From Tillus elongatus (Eukaryota > Arthropoda > Insecta > Coleoptera > Cleridae): DNA of 64,000 nucleotides. The notes beneath the pieces were generated by a model that saw only the letters and a list, made by a program, of their open reading frames with translations, searched no databases and was not told the origin of the DNA. A program made the position numbers and the translations under genes. The DNA lies in NCBI GenBank assembly GCA_964006375.1, contig OZ023262.1, forward strand, positions 200,718,778 through 200,782,777, read 5' to 3'. Of this stretch, positions 50,801 through 61,407 are shown one piece after another (position 1 is the stretch's first letter; every line of letters begins with the position of its first letter).

Positions 50801-53017
50801 AAATTTGTCAGGAGAAACATCGTTTCGGTGCTGGAAAGTTTTATAATTTTGACTTGAGTATGAATTTTTATCAAAACGGTTGTCAATGTCTTTTTCCCTA
50901 GCTTGCTCTGATTGAGGTGACACTTGATAATTGCCTGTAAATGCGTTTGGATTAGGGTCTAAATTTTGTCGTGTAAATGCTGAAGTAGGTAAATGTGATT
51001 TTTGCCCTTCAACTGACTTGTCTGGATAATTTCTAGTGAGTGAGCCTGTCGTAGACAAATACCCAGTAGTCTTACTTAATGCCTTGACTTCAAGAGGGCC
51101 ACGATTCAAAGATCCAACAGTTGGTATAACTTCAGGACCCCTTCCTGGTAAAGGTGTAGTAGTTGTAAACGGAATAGAGTCCTTCCTTTCACCAGCATTG
51201 AAAATGTTTGTGGATTGATTAGGTAACGTAGCAGAAGTTCTTTCATTAACAGGAGGTAAACGAGTACTGGTATCCCCGGTGTTAAATCTTTCAATGGCGT
51301 ATGGTGTGGTAAATGTGAATTTATCTGAAAAGGGTTGACGGGTTGTGTAAGAATAAGCATCGCTAGGGGCATTTGTTTCTGCCGAATATCTCTGATCGTT
51401 TTGTAGACCATTTGGTCCATTTTTGCCTAAATTAATGTTGTGCCGATTGTAACTGAATATGTTAGAATCTACTGGAGTTATAGTATTTAAATTTCTTTCG
51501 GTAGCAGCACTGATGGAACCTTCTCCCGTCGAATCAAATGATACAGAGAATTGACTTTGATGATTAAATCGAGCCGTACTTCTTTCTGTGGTTGGTCTGA
51601 CAATATTATTGTTTTTTGTCGGCCCATATGGAATAGTGGAAATTCCCGACGCAGAAGGTGTGAATGGTCGAGGTTTTAAAGGAGTACCTACTCGGCTACC
51701 TACAAATGGCTTGCCGCTGTTTATAGGTTGAGTTGTTACGTAATCTGGAGTTACAGATGATATTGTAGTAAATCTTTCAGTATACGATTTGGGATCTATA
51801 GGTTTCGAGTAGCTTTGCCTGTGATTAGGATAAGGATTCCTGGCTTTTTTGTTGTCTTCATTTAAGCTGTTTGCAGAGTTTTTAAAAAACGAAGCAGATT
51901 CCTGAGTAATTTGTGATTCATCAGAGTCATCTGCTTCTAGCTTGCTGCTTATAATATCTTTTTTAGTTACAGATAAACTATTTTGGAAAGTTTCTTGCCG
52001 CGGCTTAGTTCCTTTGTTGCTATTTGTTACACTGTTGCTATTATCATAATCATCTAAATTCTTAGCATGTTTACTTCCCGTATTCGTTGATACTGAAGAA
52101 ACTCTAGAAGTAGTATAACCAAATATATTTCTGTCTTGATTGTCATACTTATTTTCGGGTGTTACAATGTCTTGAACGGAGACTCTTGTAGATGTTGGGA
52201 ATGTGAAGTCTCTTTGGTTAGTTTGAAGCTTACTATATTGGCCATTTTGATTAAAATTATTGTAGTTATTCTCGGCTTCACCCCTTTGATACAATCTATC
52301 CTTTTCAGTATTTCTAGAATAAGAATCCTTCTGATAATGTGGGGCCTGTGTTGTAGTTGTAGGCTCTGCTTTGTAAGGAATTGTGGTGGTTGTTCTTTGT
52401 CTTCTCCTATTGCTTCTATTGTTTCGATCTTGATTCGTGTTACCTTTTAGGCTCTCAGTATTATAAGTCGGTAAATCGGGGGCAGCGTTTGTGTTACTCT
52501 GTGCATTATTTACCCTTTTTTTAATAGCTCGCTGTGGGGTGTTAATTTCTCTGTCCGCAAAAGGTTTAACAGTATGTCTAGGGGAATCTCTTACATAATT
52601 TATATTTCTTCCTGGGTATGTATTATCTGTGTTATCGTCAGCATTATCATTTATGCCGTGGGTTCCTAAACTGTCAGTTAAAGATTTTTCGTGGCGTGTA
52701 TTTTTTGGTCGGTCTAAAGTGTTTGCATTTGGAACTTTGTACTTCTTTCCATTTTGTATAGCTGAAACTGAAGAGTGTTCTTCAAGTCTCATTACAGCTC
52801 CATGGTTAACATCACCAGGACCACTTGTTACGCGCCTTGATGCTTTTGCTCTAACTTCATATTCTCTGAGTTGCTCCACACTTTCTACATATAAGTTAGG
52901 TGCATCGGTACAATTGACTTTGAACCACCATTCACAGATTAGGTCAGCTTGTTGAAATTGTGTGCCATTGGGACACAGAAAAGAGATCTTCTTGCCTTCT
53001 TCACAGATATGGAACAC
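47891..53017 (-). CDS. Chitin-binding (ChtBD2) mucin-like protein, large 3' terminal exon
   Basis: The acceptor TTTGTTACAG ends at 53018 (minus strand) and the coding sequence starts GTG TTC CAT. The first 36 residues (VFHICEEGKKISFLCPNGTQ, then FQQADLICEWWFKVNC) hold the last four Cys and aromatic core of a type-2 chitin-binding (peritrophin-A) domain. The first part, usually ending in ...CQ, must be in an upstream exon not found here. The remaining roughly 1,670 residues are rich in Thr, Ser, Pro and Asn. No further Cys-pair domain is seen, but a motif VPTVGSFN.G recurs. Near the C-terminus, GPQTLHTLAAYFANALDGI, MTMDRYNELFG and VRQLAKMFTQALSAYLDDP look folded. With one ChtBD2 it fits CPAP1-type cuticular or secreted mucins acting in chitin matrix. 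A signal peptide should be upstream. The whole exon is open with no frameshift. The stop is TAA at 47891-47893. Confidence 0.85.
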   Translation of the reverse strand: MFHICEEGKKISFLCPNGTQFQQADLICEWWFKVNCTDAPNLYVESVEQLREYEVRAKASRRVTSGPGDVNHGAVMRLEEHSSVSAIQNGKKYKVPNANTLDRPKNTRHEKSLTDSLGTHGINDNADDNTDNTYPGRNINYVRDSPRHTVKPFADREINTPQRAIKKRVNNAQSNTNAAPDLPTYNTESLKGNTNQDRNNRSNRRRQRTTTTIPYKAEPTTTTQAPHYQKDSYSRNTEKDRLYQRGEAENNYNNFNQNGQYSKLQTNQRDFTFPTSTRVSVQDIVTPENKYDNQDRNIFGYTTSRVSSVSTNTGSKHAKNLDDYDNSNSVTNSNKGTKPRQETFQNSLSVTKKDIISSKLEADDSDESQITQESASFFKNSANSLNEDNKKARNPYPNHRQSYSKPIDPKSYTERFTTISSVTPDYVTTQPINSGKPFVGSRVGTPLKPRPFTPSASGISTIPYGPTKNNNIVRPTTERSTARFNHQSQFSVSFDSTGEGSISAATERNLNTITPVDSNIFSYNRHNINLGKNGPNGLQNDQRYSAETNAPSDAYSYTTRQPFSDKFTFTTPYAIERFNTGDTSTRLPPVNERTSATLPNQSTNIFNAGERKDSIPFTTTTPLPGRGPEVIPTVGSLNRGPLEVKALSKTTGYLSTTGSLTRNYPDKSVEGQKSHLPTSAFTRQNLDPNPNAFTGNYQVSPQSEQAREKDIDNRFDKNSYSSQNYKTFQHRNDVSPDKFSTFNTGLNKTSVGSGRNSFTAKTYFPTTGAFPTVSVPTGLPLLRRGSAVVPTVGSFNIGQTQNQFSNIQSKKPIESSTLNYNNFSLNPVDLQVADCGGKAHPSVILHPTSTSVSSTASHKQSKFESSLNVDSTPYSGFSTLSPDTSTGPTQGTFNTGKTTNLITGQGVDNGDQYVFLHVSHPSRTTTYAKNTNQFNTEVKTTTPATTVFSVESAIRNRLISELEKGKEDFSGQRYQANNVISVSPTLPPFDSTTHIFARGTEDVPKAGSFNNGKSTVKVGPTTVRPEFQSTTIKTVDHATVWGTFSKEQATEKPTKYNKGSFVQSTIPNSVSATTVRSVTNNAGRSSFSGSPYTYLPTTSRQGQISSTTKVNDILSNAESKRPFSANGFFVTRDPTMVTSTKLPHVKNTYVNQEAPAKFSTILKPRPFELADLPGLSLSTRSPTSPPPTQPTYAISSAAPFTTSAPPLSTTITSYEISDLVYENVDNMLMALMKVSSEKNEDYSSETPRPGLIIPPSAGPQTLHTLAAYFANALDGIGAEKDENGRLKMDKQEKERLTALLTKMTMDRYNELFGEIEPDTSTEDINTSTTNETVSKEQNDLEGQHSKNPVQTPQVRQLAKMFTQALSAYLDDPDGFKRSLEEVRPTEPPSLDVEDTTSPDDELLNFSDADAKSSYPQSFPTVPSVSPTWGYILALNNNNSKLNTNLGGQNSLSGDENLQHADSQSFVSQFNSLKSEDKQRVKYESNYTFTSSSLPPNHWTTSPDVTKLWRSTLSVNPVDINYSIPTTEQPIAVTEEATEETLLDETFSPIEPHNEVNYELHSLSNLALNSSKVQGILIDFMNNSKTEENNKLQRILRKLNTTEDEFLTKMKEINSNPLTRRLILLLISECGQNVTKDIETRAVQIDSAESDTDETLKFASSNSAVSSNNSKNSNDFKILVDSTLDNEDGDTRALQLLNSLYSIASKFGK

Positions 53018-53640
53018 CTGTAACAAACATTATATTAACTAAAAGCTTACAATATGTAATTTAAATATTACAAAATACATGTAATAGGCCTGAACAATTA
53101 TGTAAATAGCCATACATATAAAATATTTATATAACTATTAAAACGCTCACAATGACATCCTTGTGGAAACATTGGTTTTACTGTAACAAAATAGTCGACA
53201 GTGGTTCATAGAAACCTTCATTGGGTTATTAACTATAGACACCTATATTCGCAGAATATAAATGTTTTGAGCAGTACTTTAAGTAAAATGATATTCGGGC
53301 CTTTTTTTAGAGAAATTTGAATACCAAACGTTTTCTCATATTTTTACAAAATAAATTTTTGAAAGCATAAACTTGCCTTTAATTGGATATAAAAACCTGA
53401 GCTTTCACTTGGATAATTTACTGCAATGAAAGTACCGAATTGGCTAAACAACCAATTTCCTTAGAGGTTAATTGGAAGGAATGGCTCTTTAATTCATTGC
53501 CCTGCGTGCTCACCTGATTTCACGCCCTTGATCTAATTTACATAGGGGTTTGTGAAAAATTAGGTTCACAAAACATAGCCCCAAAATAAACCAGATTTTG
53601 AAAACCACATAAGCCACATCGTTTTAAGCGTGTGGAAGTA
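53018..53640. other. Intron of the mucin gene, nothing recognised
   Basis: AT-rich sequence upstream (minus strand) of the large exon. No reverse-strand segment reading like the first half of a ChtBD2 domain (GYYAD...CQ) with a donor was found here, so the upstream exon is probably farther right or outside the window. Confidence 0.45.
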
Positions 53641-53935
53641 TGGTAAAGGGGAAGAAAATCGAAAAAAAATTGTTAGATCAAACCTCATAAGAAATCTCAA
53701 AACATGTAAAAACCTGATTTGTGGAGGAAAAAAAATGTGTCGGTCCGTCCGTCTGTTGGTATGTAGGTAGGTCTCTCTGTTAGTTGCCTCGATAACTTTC
53801 GAAGTCATTGAACTATCGACTACAAATTTTGTACACGGGAAGAAATCAACCAACGAACGGTTCGGATTGTTTTTGAGCAAAGTCGCTTTTGGAGATGGAT
53901 AGGAGGATTGTTTACACGTTAACATTGAAATGGAG
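53640..53935 (+). repeat. Interspersed repeat with CCGTCTGTTGG start, diverged copy 3
   Basis: TCCGTCCGTCTGTTGGTATG, GATAACTTTCGAAGTCATTG and ACAAATTTTGTACACGGGAA match the order of the repeat at 11870 and 34030 with lower similarity. It lies in the presumed mucin intron. Confidence 0.45.
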
Positions 53936-54147
53936 TCAAGGTCGTCTCACGAGTTTTTTTTGGAATATAAATTCAACTATTACGACGGCCTTACATTTTC
54001 TGTGAAAATTTTAGTAGGGGTTAATCATGTAGGTATAAAATATTAAATTCTTTGATAATTGTGTAATCGATAGTAAATTTTATACACCGGTAGGTGCTCA
54101 CAAATGGATCGTCTGGACTGTTTGTGAATAAAATCGCTTCAAAAAAG

Positions 54148-54835
54148 TCTGGATGCAGCAGGTGCGTTATGGTAGCTAATTTTCATAACATTGTTAATGT
54201 TAAATATGTTTTTTAAGAAAGACATCAAATTTAATTTTTACCTCTATAGAAGAGACAATGTACCGTACTTCATTAAACTAACTTTTTGTTTGAAAAAGTA
54301 GCTAAATTTTGCGAACATAAACTTAAAATTTTACCAAAAAAAAACCGGTCTGACTTTCCTCGCCAACGAACTTATCTAAACAATTTACACAAAAACTACA
54401 TCTGTCAAGATATAATTATTCACAGAAAGCTTTTTGACAGACGTAAAAAATGTTTACATGAAAATGTTCAAACAATTGGTTTCATGAAAATACGCCACAT
54501 TTTTTAAAAATTGGCCAAGTAATTTTGCACAAAAATTGAATAAAACTCTTTTTCCAAAAAGTCTTAAAAAAATTACACGAAAATTTTCTACACAAAGTTG
54601 TTCTCACTAAAATTCGAAAATATTTTTTCACGTTAATTCGCAAAGATTTTTTTACAATAACTTTTTATACGAAAATTTGCTGAAAAAAATACATAAAATT
54701 GATATTATGCACCTAATGTGGAATTACTATTGAAAAAAGGAGAAAATTTGAATGTGCTTAAAGAAAAATATAGGCGAAAAGATGTCTATTGATAGTTTAC
54801 TTTATAATTGGAAAGTGGGTCTGTTAATAAAGGCG
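54148..54835 (+). repeat. Repeat fragment with GATGCAGCAGGTGCG terminal motif
   Basis: GGATGCAGCAGGTGCGTTAT (about 54152) is followed by GGTAGCTAATTTTCATAAC and a body like that of 41858-42157, then AT-rich sequence. The right terminus was not found. Confidence 0.45.
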
Positions 54836-55072
<237 letters not shown>

Positions 55073-55664
55073 AATAAATACTCAGCTTTTCATGTCACAA
55101 GGTGGCAAAAATAACAAGGGTATTTAAGTCTGTCACTTTAAAGTTTCATTTGACATTTGTGAAAACATTTTATGAAAATGTAAATTTTGTACCAAAGTTA
55201 ATTTAAATATATTTTTATATTTTTCCCCAAAAATTCGCTAAATAATCTCATAATCTGATCAGCTAATCTAATTAAAGTAAAAACTGACAAAAAAGTGTGT
55301 GAAACTGATCGCCACATGACGGTATGTGATTATAAATGTTATTTTTCCAAAACTATAGGTTTTAACTTTAGGTTTCTGGGTACAATACAAGATTTGAGGC
55401 AGGTGGCATGCCGTTTCTTCTAAAACATAAACTGTTCCATTTGAAAAAATTCATTCACGGATTATTTTTTTTCATTCGCCACTATTTAAGAGCGCGTGTA
55501 TATGGCATTTTAATTTTTTTGAAGAATAATATAAACGAAAACCTTCCTAAATGCGTCATTTTCACCTGACTCCGAGTTCTATTGGTGAAAGCTGTCGTAT
55601 CAGAATTTTTGATATGTGCCAAGAATGTGAATTCACTGGAAAACGAGGGACGATATCATTTTTT

Positions 55665-55668
<4 letters not shown>
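55073..55668. other. Intergenic, nothing recognised
   Basis: No gene or repeat could be supported in this AT-rich stretch. Confidence 0.4.

Positions 55669-55737
<69 letters not shown>
55669..55737. repeat. (TA)n microsatellite
   Basis: Pure TA run of about 69 bp. Confidence 0.97.
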
Positions 55738-55740
<3 letters not shown>

Positions 55741-55799
55741 CGACGGAAAATACAATAATGCCATAATAAAAAGTGTGTTCCTGTAAAAAGAAAACTCGT

Positions 55800-56350
55800 A
55801 TTACCAACGACTTATGGGTCACCACCCTGCGTTTGTAAAAATAATTTTGTAAGATGCGGCTCAAACCACCCTATAATTAACTTATAAAATATTTTTCCGT
55901 AATTGTATAATAACGGATATAATGAGCTTTACTGGAGAAATGCGCCACCACGTAAAACTCCCAGGTCACATATCTTGGTAACGAGTAGGGATTTTTCAAC
56001 TATTTTGTTCTATCAAAAATTTCCGAAAGTTGACAAATTTTGAGATAATGGAGGTACTATAATGTAACTGGGAGATTAAAACTTGAGGCCGAAAAATAAT
56101 GTTTGTAATCTGTGTATACTTAACGACCTAGGTCAACCATGACTTTTGTTTAAAAGCTTAAGCAGAATACATTAAACGTAATTTATAGGTGCCGCTGATG
56201 TAGAATAATTTTAATCACCAGATTCTGCAAAAATAGATATCGTTTATCGATTTAGAATACAAAGTAGTTTTAAAAATATTAGTGTTTGCCTTTTATTGCA
56301 GATAAAACAAAATAAAAAATGATTTCTCAAAAAAAAAAGAAATAGAGTTG
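55800..56350 (+). repeat. Composite of two interspersed repeats
   Basis: About 55800-55935 (ACCAACGACTTATGGGTC, AAACCACCCTATAATTAA, ATAATAACGGATATAATGAG) equals tracts near 3890-4060, 9540-9690 and, inverted to the latter, 42160-42300. From 55936 on it matches the family at 43795-44600 (opposite strand). No gene is seen. Confidence 0.6.
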
Positions 56351-56499
56351 GCTTAAGGATAAACTATGTAAAAAAACTTTGGAAAACAGCAGTTTTATAA
56401 ATGTGCTAAACGAAGAATAATATTTTTTCTGGTGTTATAAACAATTGTTTTAAATTTACATACATTATTAAAACCGTAAGCGTTTAGTGCAAAAACGAT

Positions 56500-56950
<451 letters not shown>

Positions 56951-56959
56951 AACTTTTTA

Positions 56960-58010
56960 TAATTCGATTTTGATTAACAAAATATTAAAAAAACATAAGA
57001 TTAAAAACTCTATACATGCTAAGAAAATTGTTCTCAATGTCACCAGACGAAGGCCTACTAATGCATTTTTTCTATGTCAAAAAATTTGCAAAAGGGCTAG
57101 GGCTATTTTTAGAAAGAAAGTAAGTACGCAACTGCATTCGGGAAACTTCGTAATAGATACATACGACATTTCATCAAAAAATAATAATTATTAACCACTT
57201 CAGAGAAGTTTATTTGCGTGACTTTTCTTATATCAAAACACCCTGTAGCTTTTATATTTATAATGCGATTTTTTTATCTAGCTCTTAAAAGATAGAAAAT
57301 GAAGAAGTCTATAGATCCTGTGAAAATTTTTTCCTATGCCATTCGATCACGGCCTACCAAAACTATTTTCCTATGTCAAAAATTATAAAAAATATTTGCA
57401 GTTGATTTTAGGGGAAAATACGTACGCCACTGGATTCGTCATTCTTTAAAACTATCACCTACGAAATTTCATGAAAATAGATCTATTATTACGAACTATG
57501 AGAGTCAACAACATCTCTAGAGTCGAAGAAAAAAAGTTTATAAATGCTGTGACAAATGAAAATAGTTTTAGTAGACCGTAATCGAATGGCATAGGAAGTG
57601 ATTTTCACAGGATAGATAGACTTATTCATTTTCTATCTTTTCAGATCTCGACAAAAGGAATCGCGTTATAAATATAAAAGTTACATGGTGTTTCCATATA
57701 TCAAGGGTGATACAAATAAACTTCTCTGAAATGGTTGATAACTCCTCTTTTTTGATGAAATTTGGTATGTATCTATTTCGAGGTAAGCCGAATGCAGTGA
57801 GGTATATATTTTCTCTTTTAAGATGGCCCTAACCCTTTTTGCCATTTTTTCACCTAGAAAAACTTCATTGGTAGGCCTTGGTTAGATGACATTGAGAACA
57901 CTTTTCACAGCATCTATAGAATTTTTCATCTCATAGTTTTTGATATTTTGCTCATGAAAATCTAATGACACATACAAAAGTTACAGAGGTGTTTCATCTT
58001 AAATGGGCCA
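56960..58010. mobile_element. Fold-back (long imperfect palindrome) element centred near 57500
   Basis: The left arm (about 56960-57470) reappears inverted in the right arm (about 57530-57975). TTGTTCTCAATGTCACC and AGGCCTACTAATG pair with CATTGGTAGGCCT and GACATTGAGAACA. CCTATGCCATTCGATCACGG pairs with CGTAATCGAATGGCATAGG. Within each arm there are also two diverged tandem halves about 290 bp apart. No transposase. The right side adjoins (TA)n at 58015-58091. Confidence 0.7.
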
Positions 58011-58012
58011 CA

Positions 58013-58014
<2 letters not shown>

Positions 58015-58091
<77 letters not shown>
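58015..58091. repeat. (TA)n microsatellite
   Basis: Pure TA run next to the right arm of the fold-back element. Confidence 0.97.
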
Positions 58092-58093
<2 letters not shown>

Positions 58094-58900
58094 CTGTATC
58101 TATGTATGAGTTCAGCTCAAAAAAGTGAATATATTACAGACAGATACAAATTATTATTGAAAAGCTCTGCAGTTTCTCATGCGATTTATTTCTTCTAGGG
58201 ATTTTTTTGTTGCATGACGTCGCAGAGAATTGCATTCTACTCGTTGTAGTACCTTTTTATTTGATACTTATATCAAGTAAGCTGTGGAGAAGAAGATGAT
58301 CTATCATTTTGGACGTTTGCCTTATTAGGTTCAGAATGACATCGCATAGTGTACTGTATGTTACTAGACATACTCATTTGACACCCATATCAAGGCGGTT
58401 GTGAAAAGAAAGGTAATTCACCATTTTGGGGTGTCTGCCATATTGGATTTAGAACAATATTATATATACTTTATTGCATTATCACCGGACTAATACAGAG
58501 CTGTCAAACTTTAGCTTAATTAGAACTAGTCGAAATTGTTGTTGTTGTTGTTGTTGTGTTCGACGAAGGGATGGCCTCGGAAATCAAGTTCAGCCGGCCA
58601 CAGTACATTCCAAGGATATACTTCAATTCTCTACATATTACAGAAATGTATAGTGTAGACTCATATACACATATATTAAGAGACAATCATAAACGCAGAA
58701 ACATGGTAAAAATAATAAGTGGGTAATAAAGTAATTGTAGTCTCTATACTAAAGTTTTAAACTTATTAGCTTATTGTTTTTGTAATTAAATTACTGACGG
58801 GTGAAACGAATATGTGTGTTTTACATGTATAGATATATTGGAAACTATTAGTCAGTTTTTCTTCTTAAATTAATTGTACTGTTTTTTTTTCTGTTAAATT
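58092..58900. other. Intergenic, nothing certain
   Basis: No gene. A short (TTG)n run lies near 58535-58558, followed by a GACGAAGGGATGGCCTCGG tract that could belong to another element's tail. Confidence 0.35.
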
Positions 58901-59268
58901 AATTGTGCTATTATGTTTTTTTTTTTTTTAATTGTACTATTATGATTTTTTTTCTTTTCTTTTTCTTTATTTTCTTTTTCTTTCTTTTGTTTCTGTTTTT
59001 TTTTCTCTTTTTTTTTTTGGGGAAAATAAAACTAGGACACTATGCGTCTCGGGGCCTATCGAGACGGCTTAGACATCACAAAGAGGGCCACGGCTAGGTG
59101 AGGGTAAACAGATGGTGAGACAGATGGATATTAACTATTTACAATTAATAGGACTTAAATCTAAAATAAACATATTTACAACTGGTGTATTTAACATAAC
59201 TTAATTTAATATTTACAAACAAGATACTACTACTGCTTACAACCTTCTTTTTTTTTACATAATGATGG

Positions 59269-61407
59269 TTATAGGGTGATACCAGATTTATTCAGAAAAT
59301 TAAATAGGCATCTGGCTATCGGTGCATTAACTATAGCCAGTATGTGGGTTAGATTTAATGGAAATTGCACTCCCAGAGCAATTAAGGATATGTATAGTTG
59401 GTTTCTTTGCGTATTTAAGAAAGAGCAAGAAAAAAGTAAATGGTTTAAATCAGCGACAGCTTGTCCATCACAAGCACAGGTATTACTTGCTTCTATCCCA
59501 ATTCGATGTAGATGTGACTGAGATCTACCATGGTTGAATTTCATACGAGTTAACATTATATTAATATTTCTGCTATGACTAGCCCATTGTATTTCTAGGT
59601 TTTTTTTCTTAGGCAGTGTAGGATATAATAATCTATAATGATTAGTGGATGTTTCGGTATATTTTTTCCATTTTTCTTCCCACATTTTTAATAGCTGATC
59701 TTTTAGTGGGTTAAACAAATCAGCATAGGGAACATAGCTATCGATCGCATTGTCTTCAGCGGCCTGCTTGGCCAACGAATCAGCTATTTCGTTCCCGTGA
59801 ATACCGGCATGGCCTTTTACCCATAAGTACTTAACTGTCCCGTATGTCCTAATCCTACCATTCATTTCTATGATTTGTCTTATTATGTCATTATGAAAAT
59901 AAGTCATTCCTAGATTTTGAAGAGTCCTCAGCGCAGACTGTGAATCGCTTATAATAACAGAGTTTATTTCTTGTGCATTCAGGATCCATTTTAAAGCTTC
60001 GGCTATAGCATAAAGTTCTGCCGTATATATTGATGATAGAGGAGCTAAAGCAAATTTTAATTTAATATTATGGTTTTGAATATAAACTGAAGCACCTACA
60101 CCAATTTCTGTTTTTGACCCATCTGTATAAATGTGATTACTGTTCTTAAAAGTACTCAAGTAGGATTGAAAGATTGATTTGTTCTGAGAATCTTGTTCTG
60201 CGTAGGATGGTATTAAGACTTCGAACTTTTGCAGAAATTGCTCATATTCGATTTTATACAGTGGTGGAATTAGAAATGTTCTAACATTTTCTTCAAAGAC
60301 CATAGTTTTTTCAAAGGCGGTGGCTAAAGGCGGATCATTCTTTATTCTCCAGTATTTGTTGCAAAGTGTTTCTATAAAAAGTGAATATAAACTGCTTATC
60401 ATAGATGGGTTTCTACTTCTCAATTTTATTAAATACTTATTAGCCAGAAAGGATATTCTAAGGTGTAAGGGTGGCTCTGAGGCTTCTGCAAAGACCGCCT
60501 CCGTTGGTGTAGATTTCATTGCTCCGATGCTCATGCGGAGTGCCTTTATCTGCACTCTTTCTAGCTGCAACATATTGGTTTTAGATGTTGATCCATAGAG
60601 TATGCAGCCGTAATCTAGAATAGATCTTATATAGGATCTATAGAATATTAGCGCTGTTAGTGTATCGGCACCCCAGTTTCTGTGTACTGTCGCCTTTAGA
60701 ATGTTTATACCCTTTTCACACTTGCTCTTAAGATATTTGATGTGAGCAGTCCAAAGTAGTTTGCTATCTAAAATGAGTCCCAAATATTTATAAGTGCTTA
60801 CCGTCTTAATTGTGTATGCGTTGGCACTTATATACCGAGGAAGTTGTAGTCTGTGTCTAGTGAAGCACATGATCGATGTTTTATCTTCATTTAGTTGGAA
60901 CCCTCTCTCTTCCAGCCAACCATGTAAAACGTTTATTATATACCGTATTTGTATTACACAATCTGCATAATTATTCTGCGTTGTATATATGCAAAGGTCA
61001 TCGGCAAACTGCAAACAGTTGATGTTTACGGGCCATAAACTATGAAGGTTTCTTGAATAAACGTTGAAGAGTAAAGGACTGAGTATTGAGCCCTGTGGAA
61101 TTCCCTGGGCTATAGTTCTGCTTTCTGTCAATGTATTATCAGTTCTTCTAATACTAATCTCACGATTGTGAAAGAGTTGTACAATATTTAGGGCTACGTT
61201 GTTACTAAGGCCCACCTCCTCTAAATCTCTTTTAAGCAGTTTCAAATTAACGGCTTCATAGGCAGCTTTTATGTCAACAAAAAGGCATACAAGATATCGA
61301 TTTTTGCTAAACGCACACTGAATATCAGTCACAAGTTGGGAAATTGCATCAGAGGTGCCCAGTCCTCTTCTAAAACCAAACAGGGTAGAATATTTGATTT
61401 TTCTCAC
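59269..61407 (-). CDS. LINE ORF2, reverse transcriptase (from finger 2) and RNase H part
   Basis: After the frameshift the frame reads FGFRRGLGTSDAISQLVTDI, then LVCLFVDIKAAYEAVN (first RT Asp in VDIKAAY), IPQGSILSPLLFNVYSR and CLQFADDLCIYT (FADD, a variant of YADD). Then come NEDKTSIMCFTRH and YKYLGLILDS. RNase H follows at about residues 420-550: HIYTDGSKTEIGVGA (Asp), YTAELYAIAEALKWIL (Glu), VIISDSQSALRTL (Asp), and YLWVKGHAGIHGNEIADSLA (His, Asp). The C-terminus has a CACDGQAVADLNHLLFSC-type Cys/His stretch. All catalytic residues are present. The visible start at 61407 is arbitrary because translation should come from the frame of 62989. Confidence 0.88.
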   Translation of the reverse strand: MRKIKYSTLFGFRRGLGTSDAISQLVTDIQCAFSKNRYLVCLFVDIKAAYEAVNLKLLKRDLEEVGLSNNVALNIVQLFHNREISIRRTDNTLTESRTIAQGIPQGSILSPLLFNVYSRNLHSLWPVNINCLQFADDLCIYTTQNNYADCVIQIRYIINVLHGWLEERGFQLNEDKTSIMCFTRHRLQLPRYISANAYTIKTVSTYKYLGLILDSKLLWTAHIKYLKSKCEKGINILKATVHRNWGADTLTALIFYRSYIRSILDYGCILYGSTSKTNMLQLERVQIKALRMSIGAMKSTPTEAVFAEASEPPLHLRISFLANKYLIKLRSRNPSMISSLYSLFIETLCNKYWRIKNDPPLATAFEKTMVFEENVRTFLIPPLYKIEYEQFLQKFEVLIPSYAEQDSQNKSIFQSYLSTFKNSNHIYTDGSKTEIGVGASVYIQNHNIKLKFALAPLSSIYTAELYAIAEALKWILNAQEINSVIISDSQSALRTLQNLGMTYFHNDIIRQIIEMNGRIRTYGTVKYLWVKGHAGIHGNEIADSLAKQAAEDNAIDSYVPYADLFNPLKDQLLKMWEEKWKKYTETSTNHYRLLYPTLPKKKNLEIQWASHSRNINIMLTRMKFNHGRSQSHLHRIGIEASNTCACDGQAVADLNHLLFSCSFLNTQRNQLYISLIALGVQFPLNLTHILAIVNAPIARCLFNFLNKSGITL

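Noticed and set aside
49047..52955. Plus-strand open frames antisense to the mucin exon
   Set aside because: Shadows of a large, compositionally biased minus-strand exon; no domains, splice sites or promoter context.
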